Source: Bacillus sp. Marseille-Q3570
GTDB lineage: Bacteria > Bacillota > Bacilli > Bacillales > Fictibacillaceae
Assembly (NCBI RefSeq): GCF_946151055.1
Contig: NZ_CAMGYZ010000004.1
Coordinates: 248,001 to 312,000, forward strand
DNA: 64,000 nt
Direction: 5' to 3'
Position 1 is the stretch's first letter. Each line of letters begins with the position of its first letter. Positions 1 to 7,429 of this stretch are shown here, in pieces. The position numbers were made by a program, and so were the translations under genes. The notes beneath the pieces are model-generated. The model saw nothing but the letters and a program-made list of their open reading frames with translations. It was not told where the DNA came from and ran no database searches.

Positions 1-151
1 AATCGATGCTCTCCCCCATTAGTGTCGTAATATGTTCGATATTGTCATTAAGGTCGGCACTTAGTGGCTCGTTCTTTTTCAAGTTCGCTTGATTGGCTAC
101 ACGTTCTTTATTCCGATTTTTTTTTGAGGATCTCCCGATTATTTTTTTCAT
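1..151 (-). CDS. GerA-family spore germinant receptor subunit A, N-terminal fragment (partial)
   Basis: Reading leftward from the ATG at 149-151, the frame stays open for 50 codons and leaves the window. The fragment starts MKKIIGRSSKKN, is Lys/Asn-rich, and continues into NEPLSADLNDNIEHI and TLMGES. A basic, disordered start followed by 'LS..L..NI..I...LG.S.D' is characteristic of the A subunits of Ger(x)A receptors, inner-membrane nutrient sensors of spores. Only the N-terminal linker is visible, so the call rests on a short motif. The ribosome-binding site is weak: GGGG lies about 12 bases upstream. A spore-forming host agrees with gerQ further along. The B and C subunits would lie beyond the left edge. 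Confidence 0.6.
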   Translation of the reverse strand, partial: MKKIIGRSSKKNRNKERVANQANLKKNEPLSADLNDNIEHITTLMGESID

Positions 152-430
152 GAAAAATAGACCCCGTTTCAATGAATGGCTTTCAAATCCATTGTTCACA
201 TATAAAGGGGGATGTATACGTTATTGAACAGGTGGGGTTTTACTTGTATTCGCGGGAATTTGTAGTTAGTCGAAGTTCTCTCGAGATCCTTAATTTGCTG
301 CGAAAAGCAAATTTGATTTTTTTGGGCGGATAAGGATAGGATTGCCTCTATTGTCCTGTCCCAATAAAAAACGAACCGGGGTAGGTACACTTCCAAAAAG
401 TTCCGCTCCAAAATAGTTGTCTCCATAACA

Positions 431-461
431 AAAACTACTACAGTTGGAGGTACTGTAGTAG
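431..461 (-). terminator. hairpin with T-tract, second of two after the symporter
   Basis: CTACTACAGT (435-444) pairs perfectly with ACTGTAGTAG (452-461) around a 7-base loop. On the minus strand it is followed by TTTT. It lies about 35 bases past the stronger terminator at 488-525 and probably acts as a backup. Confidence 0.6.
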
Positions 462-487
462 ATCCGAATTTTATACTTCCATAACTA

Positions 488-525
488 TTTAAAAAGCTGA
501 CCGGAGAATCCTCCTCCGGTCAGCT
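488..525 (-). terminator. intrinsic terminator of the symporter gene
   Basis: AGCTGACCGGAG (495-506) and CTCCGGTCAGCT (514-525) form a perfect 12-bp stem with a 7-base loop, followed on the minus strand by TTTTT. It is placed 23 bases after the stop codon at 548-550. Confidence 0.9.
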
Positions 526-547
526 CTGTATCTTTTGTGTTATAAAA

Positions 548-1792
548 TTAGATATCCAGATCTGGCGTTTTTTGTGGTGCTCCGCCGTGCTTTTCTTCAG
601 ACTGAGCGACAATGACCGCACAAGCTGCGTCACCAGAAATGTTAACCGCTGTACGAGTCATATCCAATAGACGGTCAACACCTAGCACAAGTCCAATCGC
701 TTCAACTGGCAGCCCTACTTGCTTGAGGACCATCGCCAGCATAATCAGTCCTACTCCCGGCACACCCGCTGTACCAATACTTGCAAGTACTGCAGTAAGG
801 ACAACTGTAATAAGCTGCGTCACAGAAAGATCGACCGCATAAACCTGGGCGATGAAAACTGTTGCAACCCCCTGCATGATTGCTGTACCATCCATATTGA
901 TCGTTGCTCCAAGAGGCTGAACGAAGCTGCTGACCTGTTTTGGTACATTCAAGTTTTCTTGAGCAGTTTTCATGGATACAGGAAGCGTACCGCTACTGCT
1001 GGAGGTACTGAATGCTACCGTCATTGCTGGCGCAAAGGCCTTGAAAAATTTGATCGGATTCATTTTTCCAAGTGTTGAAATAGCTGTTCCATATGTGATC
1101 ATTGCATGCAAGAGCAATGCAAGCAACACTGTTCCGAAATAAAGTCCCATCGCTTGCAACGCATCTAGACCGAAGTTTCCGACTGCAGACGCGATCAATG
1201 CGAATGCACCGTATGGAGCGAGGACCATGACAATATTAACGAGATACATCAGTATGTCATTACCTTCATTAAGCAAACGTCGTACACCTTTTGTTTTTTC
1301 ACCTAACATTGCAACCGCAAACCCTACAAAGATTGAAAAGGCAATGATTTGAAGCATATTTTCCTTCGCCATGGCATCAATCGGATTTGTCGGGATGATG
1401 TTCAACAATGTATCAACGACTGGTGGTGCTTCTTCTGCTTCAAAATTAGCCTGCCCTGTGTCAAAACCTCCACCTGCACCTGGCTGGATGACATAAGCTA
1501 AAGCAAGCCCTATTACAATCGCAATCGTTGTGGTGATAAGAAAGAAACCAATTGTTTTTCCACCGATACGTCCTAGCTTTTTAGGGTCTCCGATTCCCGC
1601 TGCACCTAGAGCTATCGAGAAAAAGACAATCGGTACGACTAGCATTTTGATTAGATTCAAGAAGATCGTTCCGACCGGGCCGAAAACGTATTTATCTAGT
1701 ACTGAGAATAAATCGGCGGCAAAAAGGTTAAGAACAATACCAATGATTATACCTAATATGAGACCGATAATGATTTGTACGCTTAACTTCAT
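548..1792 (-). CDS. dicarboxylate/amino acid:cation symporter (GltP/DctA family)
   Basis: This is a 414-residue DAACS-family membrane protein that takes up glutamate, aspartate or C4-dicarboxylates with H+ or Na+. Diagnostic motifs are present: the serine-rich hairpin STSSSSGTLPVS at about residues 262-273, the NMDGTAIMQG motif at about 299-308, and the substrate-binding stretch LDMTRTAVNISGDA near residue 380. Eight transmembrane helices and two re-entrant hairpins are expected. The start is fixed by GGAGGAG six bases upstream. It is monocistronic, ending at the terminator at 488-525. A cre-like site lies about 125 bp upstream, suggesting carbon catabolite control. The substrate cannot be told from the sequence. 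Confidence 0.93.
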   Translation of the reverse strand: MKLSVQIIIGLILGIIIGIVLNLFAADLFSVLDKYVFGPVGTIFLNLIKMLVVPIVFFSIALGAAGIGDPKKLGRIGGKTIGFFLITTTIAIVIGLALAYVIQPGAGGGFDTGQANFEAEEAPPVVDTLLNIIPTNPIDAMAKENMLQIIAFSIFVGFAVAMLGEKTKGVRRLLNEGNDILMYLVNIVMVLAPYGAFALIASAVGNFGLDALQAMGLYFGTVLLALLLHAMITYGTAISTLGKMNPIKFFKAFAPAMTVAFSTSSSSGTLPVSMKTAQENLNVPKQVSSFVQPLGATINMDGTAIMQGVATVFIAQVYAVDLSVTQLITVVLTAVLASIGTAGVPGVGLIMLAMVLKQVGLPVEAIGLVLGVDRLLDMTRTAVNISGDAACAVIVAQSEEKHGGAPQKTPDLDI

Positions 1793-1918
1793 ATTTTCTC
1801 CTCCTACCTAATTATGTTACGCTATGGGATATTTTCTTATGGTTTATGAGTGTTGTCAAATGTCAATATAAAACATTTCGCATGTTTATACAGGACCAAA
1901 CCCGTTAAAGCATTGATA

Positions 1919-1932
1919 TGTAAGCGTTTGTA
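1919..1932. promoter_or_regulatory. candidate cre (CcpA) site upstream of the symporter
   Basis: TGTAAGCGTTTGTA matches 12 of 14 positions of the Bacillus cre consensus TGWAARCGYTWWCW. It lies in the 355-bp gap between the divergent symporter and lipL, nearer the symporter start. Confidence 0.4.
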
Positions 1933-2103
1933 ATATTATTCCTTACTAGAAAATAGCAATAAATTCTCTTTTTCCCCTCCTTTTCTGTATGTATAAAATC
2001 CCCTATTCACATACATTTACACCCCTATTTTCCCTGTTTTTCCTAATGTTAAGCATAAAAATATCGACAAAACCCAGCGAGTGAGATTCCGATTTTCACA
2101 GGA

Positions 2104-2114
2104 CATGCTATAAT
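2104..2114 (+). promoter_or_regulatory. extended -10 promoter of lipL
   Basis: TGCTATAAT (2106-2114) is an exact extended -10 element, 33 bases before the lipL start. No good -35 box is seen, as is common for extended -10 promoters. The rest of 1793-2147 is AT-rich, with no further gene. Confidence 0.6.
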
Positions 2115-2147
2115 AGAACGGTTGAGGTTATTAAAGGAGCTTTAGCA

Positions 2148-2990
2148 ATGGAAGAAATGATTAAACGTATATTATCCCAGCCTGAATGGCGTATCATAGA
2201 CCAGACAACACTTGGAGATTCATTCCATGCTCTTCAATCTTTTGCAATGGATGACACCCTTTGCAGTTCCATCGGTTCTGAAAATTCTCCACCAACAGTC
2301 CGTGCCTGGGTCCATCCTAAAACAGTCGTATTAGGAATTCAGGACAGCAGGCTTCCAAACCTTTCAGATGGCGTCGAGTACCTCAAAGAACAAGGGTATG
2401 AAGTCATCGTGCGGAATTCCGGTGGACTAGCCGTCGTACTTGATGCTGGAGTTTTGAATTTATCCCTCGTGCTTTCTGAAAAAGACCAGAAAATCGATAT
2501 CGACCTTGGATATGATGCGATGGTCTACCTTACTGAGCAACTTTTAAAGCTGTATGGGTTAACATTTGAACAAAAAGAAATCAGCACATCCTACTGTCCG
2601 GGAAAATATGATCTGAGCATTGATGGAAAGAAGTTCGCTGGCATTTCGCAGCGGCGCCTGCGCGGTGGGATTGCGGTTCAAATCTACCTATGCGTGGACG
2701 GTTCTGGATCTGAGCGTGCTGAGTTGATCCGAGGATTTTATGAACGGGCAAAAGGAGAACACGAAACGAAATTTACGTATCCTTTGGTTGACCCAGACGT
2801 AATGGCATCCTTAACAGAGCTTGGGGAGAAGCCATTCACTGTCAGTGACCTAATGAAGGATTTATTACTTTATTTAAAAGAGCAAGATTCGGAGCTGCTT
2901 TCAGCACAATTATCCATATCCGAAATCAATCAATATGATTACTACCTGAAACGTGTCGTCGAACGAAACAAAAAGGCACTGGAACGGTGA
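2148..2990 (+). CDS. lipL: octanoyl-[GcvH]:protein N-octanoyltransferase LipL
   Basis: LipL moves octanoyl groups from lipoylated GcvH to the E2 subunits of 2-oxoacid dehydrogenases in the Bacillus lipoate relay, in the cytoplasm. The 280-residue length matches the B. subtilis enzyme (YwfL). The acyl-accepting cysteine falls at residue 150 ([11 protein letters not shown]), the same number as the B. subtilis nucleophile, and the family lysine follows in [11 protein letters not shown]. The [10 protein letters not shown] stretch is the usual BPL/LplA-fold core. GGAGC lies upstream of the ATG. As in B. subtilis, it neighbours pta and hemQ, but pta is convergent here. Confidence 0.95.
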   Translation: MEEMIKRILSQPEWRIIDQTTLGDSFHALQSFAMDDTLCSSIGSENSPPTVRAWVHPKTVVLGIQDSRLPNLSDGVEYLKEQGYEVIVRNSGGLAVVLDAGVLNLSLVLSEKDQKIDIDLGYDAMVYLTEQLLKLYGLTFEQKEISTSYCPGKYDLSIDGKKFAGISQRRLRGGIAVQIYLCVDGSGSERAELIRGFYERAKGEHETKFTYPLVDPDVMASLTELGEKPFTVSDLMKDLLLYLKEQDSELLSAQLSISEINQYDYYLKRVVERNKKALER

Positions 2991-2997
2991 AGATGAC

Positions 2998-3065
2998 ATA
3001 AAAAAACTCGGCAAATCAAGCCTTTGGGGCAGGCTCAGCCATAGTAGCCCTTTTATTGAAGAGGC
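2998..3065 (+). repeat. repeat A, degenerate left part
   Basis: Starting eight bases past the lipL stop, this has AAAACTCGGCAAATCAAGCC, then GGGCAGGCTCAGCC and a diverged TAGCCC..ATTGAAG. It lacks the 3' hairpin of full copies. The remainder of 2991-3373 carries a run of nine G at about 3160-3168 in a stretch resembling a decayed repeat B, and no gene. Confidence 0.6.
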
Positions 3066-3305
3066 TGGGACAAGTGAATCTTGTACAATACAATTTGTCA
3101 GGGTTTCATAGTGAGCATTAAAAGAAGGCACCGCTACGTCAACATCCTCCGCTTCCCCGGGGGGGGGCTTCTACTCGTGCTGTTCCTGCAGGAGCCTAGG
3201 GATGTGGCCAACGCTTGTCTACTTTCATTTATCCACTATTTTCATTGTTCGTCTTTTCTGTTGGTAGTCAATAGTTTCGTCCCCGCCTCCTTAAATGCAA
3301 AAAAT

Positions 3306-3355
3306 AAAAATCGAGTCTGAACCATTTCATTTATGGTTTCACACTCGATTTTTTT
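3306..3355 (-). terminator. terminator of pta
   Basis: AAAATCGAGT..TGAACCAT pairs with ATGGTTTCA..ACTCGATTTT. On the minus strand it ends in a T-rich tract and lies 20 bases past the pta stop. It is symmetrical enough to act in both directions. Confidence 0.8.
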
Positions 3356-3373
3356 CTCATTGTTGTGTGGTTT

Positions 3374-4351
3374 TTAACCTTGTACTGCTTGCATCGCTGT
3401 TATCAAGGATAACTTATAGACATCCTCACTGTTACATCCTCTAGAAAGGTCGTTCACTGGCTTATTAAGCCCTTGGAGCACTGGGCCGATCGCTTCAAAA
3501 CCTCCTAAGCGCTGAACCATTTTATAACCGATGTTCCCTGCTTCCAGACCAGGAAAGACGAAGACATTCGCTCTACCTTCAAGTGGGGAATCGGGTGCTT
3601 TCTTTGCAGCTATTTCCGGCACGAACGCTGCATCGAATTGAAGCTCACCATCGATAGGGAAATCAGTCCCTAATTCATTCAACAGGGTGACCGCATCGAT
3701 CACTTTTTGTGTCTCAGCCGATTTTGCTGACCCTTTTGTAGAAAAGCTGAGCATCGCAACTCTTGGGTGGATACCGAATACCCGCGCTGTTTCAGCACTA
3801 GTTGCTGCAATTTCAGCTAAATCCGTTGCGGATGGTTCAATATTGATTGCACAATCTGCAAAAATGTACCGCTCTTCTTCTTTCACCATCAAGAAAGCAC
3901 CTGAGGTCCGTTTGATGCCTTCCTTCGTCTTGATGATCTGCAGAGCGGGACGCACAGTATCTGCCGTTGAATGGGCAGCACCACTTACTAGTCCTGAAGC
4001 CTTATCCATATAAACGAGCATTGTGCCAAAGTAATTGACATCCTGGAGGATTTCCCTCGCTTCAGGTTCATTGACTTTCCCTTTCCGGCGATTTACAAAT
4101 AGGTCGACCATTTCATCGAAACCATCATAATCAGCTGGTGAAAGAATATCGACAAGGTCGAGGTCAAGTCCTTTCTGTTCCAAAGTCATTCTGATGGATG
4201 CCTGGTCCCCGATCAAAATCGGTTTCAAAATCTTCTCCTCAGCCAAACGTAGAGCTGCATCTATGATACGAGGATCATTTCCTTCTGGAAAAACAATTGA
4301 AGGATAGATCGCTTTAAGTCTCTGTTCCATTACCGAAAACATATTACTCAT
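3374..4351 (-). CDS. pta: phosphate acetyltransferase
   Basis: Pta interconverts acetyl-CoA and acetyl phosphate, feeding acetate overflow with acetate kinase in the cytoplasm. The 325 residues match the short class I enzymes of Bacillus. Family motifs are seen: FPEGNDPRI near the N-terminus, GLVSGAAHSTADTVRPALQI, FADCAINIEP, and FPGLEAGNIGYKMVQRLGG near the C-terminus. The start is set by GAGGAGG seven bases upstream. It is convergent with lipL and divergent from hemQ. A weak cre-like site lies about 120 bp upstream; CcpA activates pta in B. subtilis. Confidence 0.97.
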   Translation of the reverse strand: MSNMFSVMEQRLKAIYPSIVFPEGNDPRIIDAALRLAEEKILKPILIGDQASIRMTLEQKGLDLDLVDILSPADYDGFDEMVDLFVNRRKGKVNEPEAREILQDVNYFGTMLVYMDKASGLVSGAAHSTADTVRPALQIIKTKEGIKRTSGAFLMVKEEERYIFADCAINIEPSATDLAEIAATSAETARVFGIHPRVAMLSFSTKGSAKSAETQKVIDAVTLLNELGTDFPIDGELQFDAAFVPEIAAKKAPDSPLEGRANVFVFPGLEAGNIGYKMVQRLGGFEAIGPVLQGLNKPVNDLSRGCNSEDVYKLSLITAMQAVQG

Positions 4352-4469
4352 TTTTACGCCTCCTCTTTCTATTGTTACAGAGTTTTATTCACTGTTTATA
4401 AAATGATTCTATCTTTTTCATGTCCTACAATACTCCTTTTTATCCCTGTATGAAACCAAAAGAGTATGA

Positions 4470-4483
4470 TGTAATCGCTTCAC
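4470..4483. promoter_or_regulatory. weak cre-like site upstream of pta
   Basis: TGTAATCGCTTCAC resembles a cre site but departs from the consensus in the right half. It is noted because pta is a known CcpA-activated gene; the sequence evidence alone is thin. Confidence 0.25.
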
Positions 4484-4604
4484 CAAAGAAGTTTTTACTT
4501 TCACAATTCTCTTAACCTTTCTATCCACTAATCAAACCTTTAAACGGAAGGATGATACTTTCATAAAACTGTCAGACTCCACTTTTTTTGTTTGCAGTGA
4601 TTTG

Positions 4605-4613
4605 TGATATGAT
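4605..4613 (+). promoter_or_regulatory. extended -10 promoter of hemQ
   Basis: TGATATGAT is a TGn-TATGAT extended -10 box, 47 bases upstream of the hemQ start. No clear -35 is visible. The rest of the ~310-bp gap to pta holds no other gene. Confidence 0.45.
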
Positions 4614-4660
4614 GGTTACGGGAAAAATCTTGATAGTAATGAGATAAAGGAGTGTCTATA

Positions 4661-5407
4661 TTGAACGAAGCGGCTAAAACCTTAGATGGCTGGTATTGTT
4701 TACATGATTTTCGTACGATGAATTGGGCAGCATGGAAATCCATTTCAAGTGACGAGCGAGAGCATGCGATCCAAGAGCTACTCACTTTTCTTGAAAAATG
4801 GGAAGTGACTGAAGCACAACAACAAGGAAGTCACGCATTCTACTCAATCGTAGGACAAAAAGCTGATTTCATGATGATGCTTCTCCGTCCGACAATGCAA
4901 GAACTTAATGAAATTGAAACAGCATTCAACAAAACGACTTTTGCAGAGTACACGATTCCTGTCTATTCATATGTTTCAGTCGTAGAGCTGAGCAACTATA
5001 TGGCTTCTAAAGATGTGGACCCAGAAACAGATCCAATGATCCAGGGACGCTTGAAGCCAACCCTTCCGAAATGGGAGCATGTTTGCTTCTATCCGATGGA
5101 CAAGCGCCGCGAAGGAAACGACAACTGGTACATGCTTTCAATGGACGAGCGTCGTGATATGATGCGCGGTCACGGCATGATCGGCCGCGGTTATGCAGGT
5201 AAAGTGAAGCAAATCATCACCGGTTCAGTCGGTTTCGACGATTGGGAATGGGGCGTTACCCTATTTGCAAACGATGTGCTCCAGTTCAAAAAGCTCGTAT
5301 ACGAAATGCGTTTTGACGAAGTAAGTGCACGTTTTGGTGAATTCGGTTCATTCTACGTAGGTAACATATTGCCGAAAGAAAAAGTAAGCTCCTTCTTAGC
5401 TGTATAA
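4661..5407 (+). CDS. hemQ: coproheme decarboxylase HemQ (ChdC)
   Basis: HemQ turns coproheme III into heme b, the last step of the Gram-positive heme pathway. The chlorite-dismutase-like sequence includes YPMDKRR, whose Tyr is the radical residue (Tyr144 from this start; Tyr147 in Listeria numbering), and MRGHGMIGR with the proximal heme His171. [11 protein letters not shown] and [15 protein letters not shown] are near-identical to family members. The TTG start is preferred because AAAGGAG lies about nine bases upstream; an in-frame GTG at 4652 would overlap that site. The protein is 248 residues. Confidence 0.96.
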   Translation: MNEAAKTLDGWYCLHDFRTMNWAAWKSISSDEREHAIQELLTFLEKWEVTEAQQQGSHAFYSIVGQKADFMMMLLRPTMQELNEIETAFNKTTFAEYTIPVYSYVSVVELSNYMASKDVDPETDPMIQGRLKPTLPKWEHVCFYPMDKRREGNDNWYMLSMDERRDMMRGHGMIGRGYAGKVKQIITGSVGFDDWEWGVTLFANDVLQFKKLVYEMRFDEVSARFGEFGSFYVGNILPKEKVSSFLAV

Positions 5408-5424
5408 ACATATTGGATTAATCG

Positions 5425-5456
5425 ACAGCCTTCATCTGAAGGCTGTTTTTGTTTTT
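5425..5456 (+). terminator. terminator of hemQ
   Basis: ACAGCCTTCA (5425-5434) and TGAAGGCTGT (5437-5446) form a perfect stem, followed by TTTTTGTTTTT. Confidence 0.92.
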
Positions 5457-5684
5457 CTGAAAAAACTTTGTCCGTGAACAATTTCAGATTGCTCAATCAT
5501 ACGTATAGTAAGTGAAAGCCTACTTCATGGGGGGAATGCAGGTCGTTTCAAATCCCATTGTTTCTATCAGCCTACTGAGGCAGACTGTACTGAGGTCTAT
5601 TCAATGTATTAATAGTCATAACTTATCCGAGCATCGAGTATACCTGTTTAATAGGGAGTATCATTGAAGATGGGGAGGTTTGTT

Positions 5685-6137
5685 ATGAACTATCCGAATT
5701 ATCGTCAGAATCAAAACAACATGCAAGGGATGCAAGGGATGCAAGGTATGCCGGGTACTCAAGGCATGCAAGGAATGCAGGCTGTGCCTGGTCAATTCCC
5801 ATCAGGATTTCCTGGTGCATCGCAAATGAACGGCCAACTCCCGGTCGAACAGTCGTATATTGAGAATATCCTTCGTTTGAACCGGGGTAAAGTTGGAACA
5901 TTCTATATGACATTCGAAGGCAATCCGAAATGGCCGGCAAAAATTTTCAGAGGTGTAATAGAGGCTGCAGGACGAGATCACATCATCATCAGTGATCCTG
6001 AAACAGGAAAACGTTATTTATTATTGATGGTGTACTTGGATTATGTAACGTTTGATGAAGAAATCGAGTACAGTTATCCTTTTAACAATCAAAGTGCTCA
6101 AAGCGCTGGACAAATGGTGACTTACTCTCCAAGGTAA
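5685..6137 (+). CDS. gerQ: spore coat protein GerQ
   Basis: GerQ is an inner coat protein that anchors the cortex hydrolase CwlJ and is cross-linked by transglutaminase Tgl. The conserved core VEQSYIENILRLNRGK, then TFYMTFEGNP, AAGRDHIIISDPETGKRYLL and VYLDYVTFDEE is diagnostic. The first 45 residues are low-complexity and Gln/Met/Gly-rich, with repeated MQG triplets that offer many glutamines for cross-linking. The ATG at 5685 follows GGGGAGG by six bases; the more upstream TTG at 5664 has no such site. No sigma-E promoter could be fixed. cwlJ, adjacent in B. subtilis, is not in the window. Confidence 0.95.
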   Translation: MNYPNYRQNQNNMQGMQGMQGMPGTQGMQGMQAVPGQFPSGFPGASQMNGQLPVEQSYIENILRLNRGKVGTFYMTFEGNPKWPAKIFRGVIEAAGRDHIIISDPETGKRYLLLMVYLDYVTFDEEIEYSYPFNNQSAQSAGQMVTYSPR

Positions 6138-6145
6138 GTATTGAG

Positions 6146-6187
6146 AAAGGGCGGATAACGCATCCATTGATGTGATGACGCCCCTTT
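6146..6187 (+). terminator. terminator of gerQ
   Basis: AAAGGGCG pairs with CGCCCC, enclosing a second inverted repeat (GCATC/GTGATG), and is followed by TTTTTC. Confidence 0.75.
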
Positions 6188-6214
6188 TTCATTTTGCTGG
6201 TGCTTCATCTCGTT

Positions 6215-6275
6215 GGTGCCTGGCACCATTTTGAAAGTCTTGCTACAACCAGCTTCCCAATCGGTGCCAGGCACA
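6215..6275. repeat. repeat F: palindromic GGTGCCTGGCACC pair
   Basis: GGTGCCTGGCACC (6215-6227) is nearly palindromic and is met again in inverse form as GGTGCCAGGCAC at 6263-6274. The two copies face each other across ~35 bp. Similar 13-mers are scattered in Bacillaceae intergenic DNA. Confidence 0.6.
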
Positions 6276-6287
6276 CACTGGGCATGC

Positions 6288-6428
6288 ACTTTAACGGACA
6301 TGAGAGCCGCTATTTGTCGTTAATAGGGTTGATTTAGGCTCATTTCACCCAAATAACGTCTCTGGTGTCCGTTAAGTCTTCAGAAAAGAGGGTTTGTTCA
6401 TAAATAAGAGCTCTGGTGTCCGTTAAGC
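6288..6428. repeat. repeat E: inverted and direct copies of TAACGGACA..AGAG
   Basis: TTAACGGACATGAGAGCCGC (6291-6310) is followed by two inverse copies, TCTCTGGTGTCCGTTAA near 6360 and CTCTGGTGTCCGTTAA at 6411, spaced 51 bp apart. Related units occur at 55613-55690. No gene is present in 6138-6524. Confidence 0.6.
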
Positions 6429-6473
6429 AAAACTGACAAATTCAAATCTAGCCTTCGGGCTTTTTCCTTGAAT

Positions 6474-6514
6474 TAAAAAAAGCAAAAAGAGCTGAAAACT
6501 CAAACTCTTTTTGC
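6474..6514 (-). terminator. terminator of ywdK
   Basis: GCAAAAAGAG (6482-6491) pairs with CTCTTTTTGC (6505-6514), followed on the minus strand by a run of seven T. Confidence 0.85.
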
Positions 6515-6524
6515 TGCTGGAAAC

Positions 6525-6896
6525 CTATACTTTCAACATCGCGATGATGATCAGCACCCAGCTGATAATGAACGCCAGACCTCCAAATGGCGTGATGATC
6601 CCTAATTTCGAAATTCCGGTCACACTCAATACATACAGACTTCCCGAGAAAAGAATGATCCCTAAAAGCATGATCCACCCTGCTGCCCCAAGCATTGAGG
6701 AGTTCGGGAATTTATCAGCTAAAAATGCGACTACGAAGAGTCCGAGTGCATGAAAAATGTGATATTGTACACCTGTTTTGTACACTTCCATCATCTTGGA
6801 GGAGAGTTTCGATTCAAGGCCATGAGCTCCAAAAGCACCGAGAACTACGGCTAGGCCCGCATTTAATGCACCTAAAAGAATAAATAATTTAAACAT
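6525..6896 (-). CDS. ywdK: DUF423 membrane protein YwdK
   Basis: This is a 123-residue integral membrane protein with about four transmembrane helices. The N-terminal GALNAGLAVVLGAFGAHGLE and the central VQYHIFHALGLF with a His pair are hallmarks of the DUF423 family, whose function is unknown. A ribosome-binding site (AAGGAG) precedes the ATG. It is convergent with gerQ; in B. subtilis the two are also close (ywdK, ywdL). Confidence 0.92.
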   Translation of the reverse strand: MFKLFILLGALNAGLAVVLGAFGAHGLESKLSSKMMEVYKTGVQYHIFHALGLFVVAFLADKFPNSSMLGAAGWIMLLGIILFSGSLYVLSVTGISKLGIITPFGGLAFIISWVLIIIAMLKV

Positions 6897-6990
6897 GATT
6901 CTTCTCCTTTTGGCATATTGGATTATCGTTACAATGCTTCTTCAAGTGTAATGAAAACTTTTCCGCTTGCCAACCGTTTAAAAAAGACGT

Positions 6991-7263
6991 CTAACATTTG
7001 TCATTTTTCAACTTCTCAAGGACAGCTTGTCCCTCCTTGGTCTTTTCCAACAATTCCTTCAAAGTCGGTAGGTGATCTGTATCATAACCTTGGACCGCTT
7101 CCATCACCCGTAACTTGACCTCCTGTTCGATATCTTCCTGATAACGTCTTTCCATCGATATGACTGTCTGTTTGATTTTTGGTTCCAGGCGCTCGAGTAT
7201 ATGCTGAATTGAAGATCTATCATTCTTTTTCTTTGCTTTTTGCACGCTTCCGTATAAATCCAT
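6991..7263 (-). CDS. RsoA-like sigma co-factor (HTH_16-type small protein)
   Basis: This is a 90-residue, charged, helical protein. The stretch ILERLEPKIKQTVISMERRY followed by EDIEQEVKLRVMEAVQGYD resembles the region-2-like helix-turn-helix domain of sigma-factor-like proteins (HTH_16) and of B. subtilis RsoA. RsoA pairs with SigO to make a two-piece sigma factor. The start at 7263 follows GAGAGG by ten bases. It overlaps the end of the yvrJ-like gene by 44 bp and is the last gene of a three-gene leftward cluster. The family call rests on pattern and context; similarity is modest. Confidence 0.6.
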   Translation of the reverse strand: MDLYGSVQKAKKKNDRSSIQHILERLEPKIKQTVISMERRYQEDIEQEVKLRVMEAVQGYDTDHLPTLKELLEKTKEGQAVLEKLKNDKC

Positions 7264-7429
7264 GTCTTTCATTCCTCTCTTCCAAGTGTTCTCCAATTTC
7301 TTGAATGGAGCTTTCTAGATTGACAAGTCTCTTTTCAAATTGAAACAAAAGATAAAGTGCCACTACTGTCGGAAAACCGATGTTTGAAATCAAGTTGAAC
7401 CATCCGACGACATTCGTTCCTTCAAGCAT
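7220..7429 (-). CDS. yvrJ: YvrJ-family small membrane protein
   Basis: This 69-residue protein has one transmembrane helix (NLISNIGFPTVVALYLLFQF) followed by a charged coiled tail. The N-terminal 'ISNIGFPIVVA.YLL.RFE' pattern defines the YvrJ family. The ATG overlaps the stop of the sigma gene (ATGCTTGA), indicating translational coupling. A GGAAGGTG ribosome-binding site lies inside the upstream gene. In B. subtilis, yvrJ lies beside the SigO/RsoA genes and belongs to their regulon. Here it lies between the two sigma pieces. Confidence 0.75.
   Translation of the reverse strand: MLEGTNVVGWFNLISNIGFPTVVALYLLFQFEKRLVNLESSIQEIGEHLEERNERHGFIRKRAKSKEKE

Larger units (their letters stand above)
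152..547. other. intergenic region with two leftward terminator hairpins
   Basis: The region separates the germination gene from the symporter. A 76-codon leftward frame at 196-426 has no ribosome-binding site and no recognisable family, and is not called. The right part holds two tandem hairpins, listed separately. No convincing sigma-G promoter could be fixed for the ger gene, although TGAACA and CATTGAA-like boxes occur on the minus strand near 170-200. Confidence 0.5.

Noticed and set aside
196-426. Leftward 76-codon frame between the ger fragment and the symporter
   Set aside because: It has no ribosome-binding site, starts within a terminator hairpin region and resembles no family.
3081-3320. 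Rightward 79-codon frame after lipL
   Set aside because: It runs through repeat-like sequence and the G9 tract, with no family match and no ribosome-binding site.
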